From the NCBI RefSeq assembly GCF_030272695.1, contig NZ_JARFYN010000038.1, positions 1-64,000 of the forward strand: 64,000 bases of DNA, read 5' to 3'. A program made the translations under genes and the position numbers. Numbering within the stretch: position 1 is the first letter of the stretch; each line of letters begins with the position of its first letter. The notes below the pieces were generated by a model that did no database searches, had not been told where the DNA came from, and saw only the letters and a list, made by a program, of their open reading frames with translations. Source of the DNA: Martinezella calliandrae. Lineage in GTDB: Bacteria; Pseudomonadota; Alphaproteobacteria; Rhizobiales; Rhizobiaceae. Below are positions 59,088-64,000 of this stretch, one piece after another.

Positions 59088-61004
59088 TTATGCAGACCGC
59101 TTGCGGTCGTCCTCGTCCTTGATTTCCTCGTAGTCGGCATCGACGACGTCGTCATGGCCGCCCGCCTTGGCATCAGCGGTAGAGCCTTCCGCCTGCTGGG
59201 CTTCATAAATCGCCTGGCCGAGCTTCATGGACACTTCCATGAGCGTCTGGGTCTTGGCCTTGATGTCTTCGGCGTCCGGTTCGGAAGCTTCGGTCGCAGC
59301 CTTCAGCGCGGTAATCGCCTCGGAGATCGCGTTGCGGTCAGCTTCGGTGACCTTATCGCCATAATCCTTCAGCGACTTCTCGCTGGAGTGGATCAGGCTT
59401 TCGGCCTGGTTCTTGGCTTCCACGCCTTCGCGGCGCTTCTTGTCCTCGGCAGCATGTGCCTCGGCGTCCTTGACCATCTTTTCGATGTCGGCGTCGGAAA
59501 GACCGCCGGAAGCCTGGATGCGGATCTGCTGTTCCTTGCCGGTGCCCTTGTCCTTGGCCGAAACCTGGACGATGCCGTTGGCGTCGATATCGAAGGTGAC
59601 TTCGATCTGCGGTACGCCACGCGGTGCCGGCGGCAAGCCGACGAGGTCGAACTGGCCGAGCAGCTTGTTGTCGGCAGCCATTTCGCGCTCGCCCTGCGAA
59701 ACGCGGATGGTCACGGCCGACTGGTTGTCGTCGGCCGTCGAGAAAGTCTGCGACTTCTTCGTCGGGATCGTGGTGTTACGCTCGATCAGGCGGGTGAAGA
59801 CGCCGCCCAGGGTTTCGATGCCGAGAGACAGCGGGGTAACGTCGAGCAGCAGGACGTCCTTGACGTCGCCTTGGAGGACGCCGGCCTGGATGGCAGCACC
59901 GAGAGCGACGACTTCGTCCGGGTTGACGCCCTTGTGTGGATCCTTGCCGAACAGCTGCTTGACGACTTCCTGAACCTTCGGCATGCGGCTCATGCCGCCG
60001 ACGAGAACGACTTCGTCGATCTCGGCAGCCGTGACGCCGGCATCCTTGAGAGCGGCCTTGCAAGGCGCGATCGTGCGCTGAACGAGATCGTCGACCAGGC
60101 TTTCCAGCTTGGCGCGGGTCAGCTTCAGCGTCAAGTGCTTCGGGCCGGTGGCGTCTGCCGTGATGAAGGGCAGGTTGATTTCGGTCTGCTGCGAAGAGGA
60201 CAGTTCGATCTTGGCCTTTTCAGCGGCTTCTTTGAGGCGCTGCAGAGCGAGCTTGTCGCCCTTGAGATCGATGCCGTTGTCCTTCTTGAACTCGGCAACG
60301 AGATATTCGACGAGACGCATGTCGAAGTCTTCACCGCCAAGGAAGGTGTCGCCGTTGGTCGACTTCACTTCGAAAACGCCGTCGCCGATTTCCAGGATCG
60401 AAATATCGAAGGTGCCGCCGCCAAGGTCGTAGACGGCGATCGTCTTGCCGTCCTTCTTGTCGAGGCCGTAGGCGAGAGCGGCAGCGGTTGGCTCGTTGAT
60501 GATGCGCAGGACTTCAAGACCGGCGATCTTGCCGGCATCCTTGGTTGCCTGGCGCTGCGCGTCGTTGAAGTATGCGGGAACGGTGATAACGGCCTTTTCG
60601 ACCTTTTCGCCGAGATAGGATTCGGCGGTTTCCTTCATCTTCTGAAGGATCATTGCGGAAACTTGTGCGGGCGAATAGCCCTTGCCTTGTGCCTCGACCC
60701 AGGCGTCGCCATTGTCGCCACGAACGATCTTGAAGGGAACGAGGTGTTTGTCCTTCTCGACAGTCGGATCTTCGTAGCGGCGGCCAATCAGGCGCTTGAC
60801 AGCGAAGAGGGTGTTGGTGGGGTTGGTGACCGCCTGGCGCTTGGCCGGCTGGCCGACGAGGCGTTCGCTGTCGTCAGTGAAGGCTACCATAGAAGGGGTG
60901 GTGCGGGCGCCTTCGGCATTTTCGATCACTTTCGCGTCCTTGCCGTCCATGACGGCGACGCAGGAATTCGTGGTTCCAAGGTCGATACCAATTACTTTTG
61001 CCAT
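59088..61004 (-). CDS. dnaK: chaperone DnaK (Hsp70)
   Basis: ATG 61004 (MAKVIGIDLGTTNSCVAVMD) gives 638 aa. The nucleotide-binding domain has DLGTTNSCV, VPAYFNDAQRQATKDAGKIA, INEPTAAALAYGLDK and AVYDLGGGTFDISILEIGD. The substrate-binding domain has LLLDVTPLSLGIETLGGVFT. The tail ends VDADYEEIKDEDDRKR. A heat-shock-like promoter lies upstream. It works with DnaJ, encoded just downstream. Confidence 0.98.
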   Translation of the reverse strand: MAKVIGIDLGTTNSCVAVMDGKDAKVIENAEGARTTPSMVAFTDDSERLVGQPAKRQAVTNPTNTLFAVKRLIGRRYEDPTVEKDKHLVPFKIVRGDNGDAWVEAQGKGYSPAQVSAMILQKMKETAESYLGEKVEKAVITVPAYFNDAQRQATKDAGKIAGLEVLRIINEPTAAALAYGLDKKDGKTIAVYDLGGGTFDISILEIGDGVFEVKSTNGDTFLGGEDFDMRLVEYLVAEFKKDNGIDLKGDKLALQRLKEAAEKAKIELSSSQQTEINLPFITADATGPKHLTLKLTRAKLESLVDDLVQRTIAPCKAALKDAGVTAAEIDEVVLVGGMSRMPKVQEVVKQLFGKDPHKGVNPDEVVALGAAIQAGVLQGDVKDVLLLDVTPLSLGIETLGGVFTRLIERNTTIPTKKSQTFSTADDNQSAVTIRVSQGEREMAADNKLLGQFDLVGLPPAPRGVPQIEVTFDIDANGIVQVSAKDKGTGKEQQIRIQASGGLSDADIEKMVKDAEAHAAEDKKRREGVEAKNQAESLIHSSEKSLKDYGDKVTEADRNAISEAITALKAATEASEPDAEDIKAKTQTLMEVSMKLGQAIYEAQQAEGSTADAKAGGHDDVVDADYEEIKDEDDRKRSA

Positions 61005-61115
61005 GTCATTCTCTCCTTGAAGCAAGCTATCGGAACCCCTGTCAGGCATTCCATTGACAGCCCCTTACGGGATGGTCTTGAGGATTGCGCAGCCATGACT
61101 GCGGTGATGCCGCGT

Positions 61116-61144
61116 ATATAAGTAGCGGTTTTACTGACTGCAAG
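61116..61144 (-). promoter_or_regulatory. predicted RpoH-type promoter of dnaK
   Basis: On the minus strand CTTGCA (61139-61144) and TTATAT within CTACTTATATAC (61116-61121) are 17 bp apart, about 110 bp before the dnaK start. The CTTG plus (C)TATAT pattern is that of alphaproteobacterial RpoH promoters. Confidence 0.6.
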
Positions 61145-61296
61145 GCAGGAAATCACCCGGAATCCAGCAAAACGAATGGTTTGTCGCGCAAATTCCACAG
61201 TGTCACAATCAGGTTGTGAGCCCGCGGAATTCGCGCGACCATCTATCAGATCAGCCTTGCCGCGGCCTTGCAAGCGACAATGGCAAGAATCGCTTC

Positions 61297-63672
61297 TTAT
61301 TGCCCGAGAATGACATCGAGAAGCGAGGAGCGGTGCGGCCTAACCGTCGCCGTCGTCGGGACGGTATCGCCGATATCGGCAGGGGGGATATCCCCGGTGT
61401 CGTAGCGGTTCGTACTGTAGGGATTGGTGTTGTCGGCCAGGCCCGCGGGCGGCAGATCTTCGGGATCGTCGTTCACTGGTGCCTGATTGACTGGCTGTCG
61501 CGGCTGCTGGACCGGTTGCTGCGCGGGCCGTTGCTGGATCGTCGGTTGGCTCTGTTGTTGCGCAGCCTGGCCGTCGTTGCCGGCGCTAATGGCACCGGAG
61601 ATGATAGCGCCGATCGTCGTCGGCTGTTGGACATTCGGCGCGGATGCCGCCACCGGCACGCTACTGTCAATGATCTGGCCGCCGCCGAAAATCGGGGTCG
61701 GCGTGAGGCCCTTATGGGCCGCAACCATGAATTCCTTCCAGGCTCTGGCTGGCAGCCCACCGCCGGTCACCTTTTTCATCGATTTGCCGTCGTCATTGCC
61801 GAACCACACGCCGGTGGTAAGATGGCTGGTGAAACCGACGAACAGCGCATCGCGGAACGATTGCGTCGTGCCGGTCTTGCCAGCCGCTTGCCAGCCGGGG
61901 ACACGCGCAGCCTTGCCGGTGCCAAAATTGATGACGCCGGTCATCATGCTGTTCATATTGGTAACGACGCCAGCGTTCAGAACCCGCGGCGAATTGTCGA
62001 AATTCGCCTGATAGAGCACCTTGCCGGAGGCGGTCGTCACCTTGGTGATGACGTGCGGTGTCGCCTTGAGGCCGCCGTTCATGAAAGAAGCATAGGCCGA
62101 GGTAAGCTCCAGCAGTGAGACCTCCGATGTTCCGAGCGCGATCGAGGCGTTGGCCTGCAGGTCGGATTCGATGCCGAGACGATGCGCGACCTTGACCACT
62201 TGCTCGGGCCCGACTTCCATCGCAAGCTGGGCGGCGACGGTGTTTAGTGAATGGGCCACGGCGGTGGCGAGCGTCACCGGCCCGTTATACTTCTGCTCGT
62301 AGTTCTCCGGCTCCCAATTGCCGATCTTTACCGGCGCGTCGTTGCGGATCGAGTCCGGCGTCAGGCCCATCTCCAGCGCCGCGGTATAGACGAAAGGCTT
62401 GAAAGCGGAGCCCGGCTGGCGCTTGGCCGTGACGGCGCGGTTGAACTGGCTCTGCGCATAGTCCCGACCGCCGACCAGCGCGCGGATGGCGCCTGTCGCG
62501 TCCACGGAGACGAGCGAGGCCTGCGAGGCATTGAGTTTCTTGCCGTCCTTGGCGAGCACGTCGTTCAGCGCCTGTTCGGCCTTCTGTTCCAGCGACGTGT
62601 CGATCGTGGTGTCGACGGTCAGATCTTCTTTGACGTCGCCGCCGATCAGGCCGGGAAGCTGGTCCATGACCATATCCGCGACATAGTTCTGCGCGCCGCT
62701 CCAATAGCTTTTCGACCGTGTCGGCGGCTGCGACATCGCCGTCTTGATATCGGCCTCGCTAATGTAGCCCTGGTCGCGCATCGCCTGCAGCACGAGCTGG
62801 GCGCGGGCCTCGGCAGCGGCCGGATCGCGGGCCGGCGACAGCTTCGACGGCGCCTTGACGAGGCCGGCGAGCATGGCCGCTTCGCCGAGATTCACGTCGC
62901 GCGCCGATTTATTGAAATAGCGCTGCGACGCCGCCTCGACGCCGTAGGCGTTCGCGCCGAAGTAGACCCGGTTCAGGTACATCGCCAGGATCTGGTCCTT
63001 GGTGAACTTATGCTCTAGCCAGATGGCGAGCAGCACTTCTTGGACCTTGCGCTCCAGCGTGCGCTCTGGTGACAGGAAGAGGTTCTTGGCGAGCTGCTGC
63101 GTCAGCGTCGAGCCGCCCTGAACGGCATGGCCGGTCAGCGCGTTCGTCACTATCGCACGGCCGAGGCCGATCGGATCGAAGCCGAAATGGGAATAGAAGC
63201 GACGGTCCTCGATCGCGATGATCGCCTCGGGAATATAGGGGGACATGTCGTTCAGCGTCAAAGCCTCGCCGCCTGTCGCGCCGCGATTGGCGACGACGCT
63301 GCCGTCGAGATCGGCGATCTTGACATTTGGCGGCCGGGCTGGAATGGCCCAGGTGCTGGCGTTCGGCATGCGCGATCCATAATAGACCACGAGGCCGGCG
63401 GCGCCGATGCCGGCCCAGATGCAGAGCACGATGCCCCAATAGATTACCGAGCGGACGAAGCCGAAGAAGCCACCGCCGCGCTCGCGCCGTGGCTGCTTGC
63501 GCCGACTCTTGGCGCGGCGCGGTCTGTCTGGCTTAGGATCCTCGTCGCCGCGCCCGGAAGAGCGCCCACCGCCGGCAATCCGTTCGCCGGCGCTGAATCC
63601 ATCATCGCCGCGTTCCTGACCGCTTGAAAAGGAGGGCTCTATCCTCTGGGGTGATCTGCGTTTGCCTGCCAT
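61297..63672 (-). CDS. class A penicillin-binding protein (bifunctional transglycosylase/transpeptidase)
   Basis: The 791-aa protein has a basic cytoplasmic N-terminus with RRAKSRRKQPRRERGGGFFG, one membrane anchor (SVIYWGIVLCIWAGIGAAGL) and a GT51 domain (AIIAIEDRRFYSHFGFDPIG, QGGSTLTQQLAKNLFLS). The transpeptidase domain has SAFKPF (SxxK), SLN (SxN) and KTGTTQ (KTG). A Pro/Gln-rich low-complexity C-tail follows (QQQSQPTIQQRPAQQPVQQP). It builds and cross-links peptidoglycan at the inner membrane. The family is PBP1A/1C-like; the exact paralogue is not decided. Confidence 0.9.
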   Translation of the reverse strand: MAGKRRSPQRIEPSFSSGQERGDDGFSAGERIAGGGRSSGRGDEDPKPDRPRRAKSRRKQPRRERGGGFFGFVRSVIYWGIVLCIWAGIGAAGLVVYYGSRMPNASTWAIPARPPNVKIADLDGSVVANRGATGGEALTLNDMSPYIPEAIIAIEDRRFYSHFGFDPIGLGRAIVTNALTGHAVQGGSTLTQQLAKNLFLSPERTLERKVQEVLLAIWLEHKFTKDQILAMYLNRVYFGANAYGVEAASQRYFNKSARDVNLGEAAMLAGLVKAPSKLSPARDPAAAEARAQLVLQAMRDQGYISEADIKTAMSQPPTRSKSYWSGAQNYVADMVMDQLPGLIGGDVKEDLTVDTTIDTSLEQKAEQALNDVLAKDGKKLNASQASLVSVDATGAIRALVGGRDYAQSQFNRAVTAKRQPGSAFKPFVYTAALEMGLTPDSIRNDAPVKIGNWEPENYEQKYNGPVTLATAVAHSLNTVAAQLAMEVGPEQVVKVAHRLGIESDLQANASIALGTSEVSLLELTSAYASFMNGGLKATPHVITKVTTASGKVLYQANFDNSPRVLNAGVVTNMNSMMTGVINFGTGKAARVPGWQAAGKTGTTQSFRDALFVGFTSHLTTGVWFGNDDGKSMKKVTGGGLPARAWKEFMVAAHKGLTPTPIFGGGQIIDSSVPVAASAPNVQQPTTIGAIISGAISAGNDGQAAQQQSQPTIQQRPAQQPVQQPRQPVNQAPVNDDPEDLPPAGLADNTNPYSTNRYDTGDIPPADIGDTVPTTATVRPHRSSLLDVILGQ

Positions 63673-63927
63673 TACGGACCGGTCATACCCCCGATGGTTC
63701 CATATTCCAATATCTGATGCCGAGCCGCCACGCGCCTGCTCGTCGCCCTCGGTCGCTTCGTCGGAACATCAAAGCCCCGGTGAACTGTAAATGCGGCGAT
63801 TTAAGGAGGGATTAAAAACATCCTTAACCGATCGCAGTGGCAGCATTCGTCCATCTGCGGTAGAATTGTCGAAGGAACTTTTCTCCCTCTCGTGCATTGT
63901 TTCATCACAAAAATAAAGGGCGAGCAG

Positions 63928-64000
63928 ATGAGTTCACATATTAATATCGAGAAAGTCGGTGAAAATAAGCTGCGGGAAGTCTGGAGTGTCGAAGATTTCG
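63928..64000 (+). CDS. start of a small gene, possibly DUF982, truncated by the window
   Basis: ATG 63928 behind AAAGGGCGAGCAG starts MSSHINIEKVGENKLREVWS-VEDF and runs off the end. Rhizobial DUF982 proteins begin similarly, with a short basic lead and V-x-(S/T)-V-x-(D/E)-(A/F) before a helical body, so this is a possible member. Only 24 codons are visible. The 255 bp between it and the penicillin-binding protein gene hold divergent promoters. Confidence 0.45.
   Translation, partial: MSSHINIEKVGENKLREVWSVEDF

Noticed and set aside
59082..61121. 679-codon plus-strand open frame opposite dnaK
   Set aside because: Shadow of dnaK with a leucine/valine/glycine-rich artefactual translation and no domains.
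1..64000. CRISPR arrays, restriction systems or known anti-phage systems
   Set aside because: I saw no regularly spaced direct repeats, cas genes, restriction-modification genes or toxin-antitoxin pairs that I could support. The unknown membrane cargo is listed as a finding instead.

Overview
The window looks like a chromosomal segment of a Rhizobium-type alphaproteobacterium (Rhizobiaceae). The evidence is the GC-rich coding style and several gene blocks typical of rhizobia: irr next to fabA-fabB-fabI, rimP-nusA-ylxR-infB-rbfA-truB-rpsO-pnp, dnaX with the SRP RNA gene immediately upstream, cycM/kdsB/pheA, and recF/dnaJ/dnaK. Rhizobial palindromic intergenic repeats are also present. All calls come from reading the sequence; no database search was run.

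Region 1 (1-15045) is a phage-derived integrated element. Its right end is a 49-bp copy of the 3' end of tRNA-Ala(GGC), at 14997-15045, next to a tyrosine integrase gene. From there a leftward gene train runs through a 348-aa unknown protein, an AlpA-like helix-turn-helix protein, three small proteins, a DnaB-type helicase, a DUF1376-type replication protein, a second HTH protein, a tail-fibre-like protein, a 745-aa virion/ejection-like protein, small unknowns and two terminase-small-subunit-type proteins. No terminase large subunit, portal or capsid gene is visible in the window. The left 3 kb differs: rightward genes for membrane proteins, a gene cut by an IS3-type insertion sequence, an ATP-dependent DNA ligase (LigD) fragment, and a membrane-anchored gene broken by one in-frame amber codon. 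The element is either a decayed prophage or a phage-satellite-like island; its left end and the intact tRNA lie outside the window.

Region 2 (15046-33500) starts with a decayed GIY-YIG nuclease gene, then YdcF, a secreted protein, a UPF0126/TRIC protein, and Irr divergent from fabA-fabB-fabI. Next come two decayed genes (GNAT, acyltransferase 3) and an RsmC-like methyltransferase. A long leftward translation block follows: rimP, nusA, ylxR, infB, rbfA, truB, rpsO, pnp. Its leader carries a promoter followed by a terminator-like hairpin, so it may be attenuated.

Region 3 (33485-48900) holds a LysR regulator divergent from an MttB-family methyltransferase, a lytic transglycosylase, recR, and a four-gene accessory set (MOSC, LysE exporter, hydrolase, Lrp regulator) between recR and ybaB-dnaX-ffs. 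It continues with HIT and NudC, a WYL regulator, small genes, and pheA, kdsB and cycM.

Region 4 (48900-64000) contains a patatin phospholipase, an AEC transporter, a candidate structured RNA, adenosine kinase, a CadD-like transporter, an SH3 protein divergent from a 2-hydroxyacid dehydrogenase, GNAT-MoeB, recF, dnaJ, dnaK with a heat-shock-like promoter, a class A penicillin-binding protein, and the start of a small gene at the right edge.
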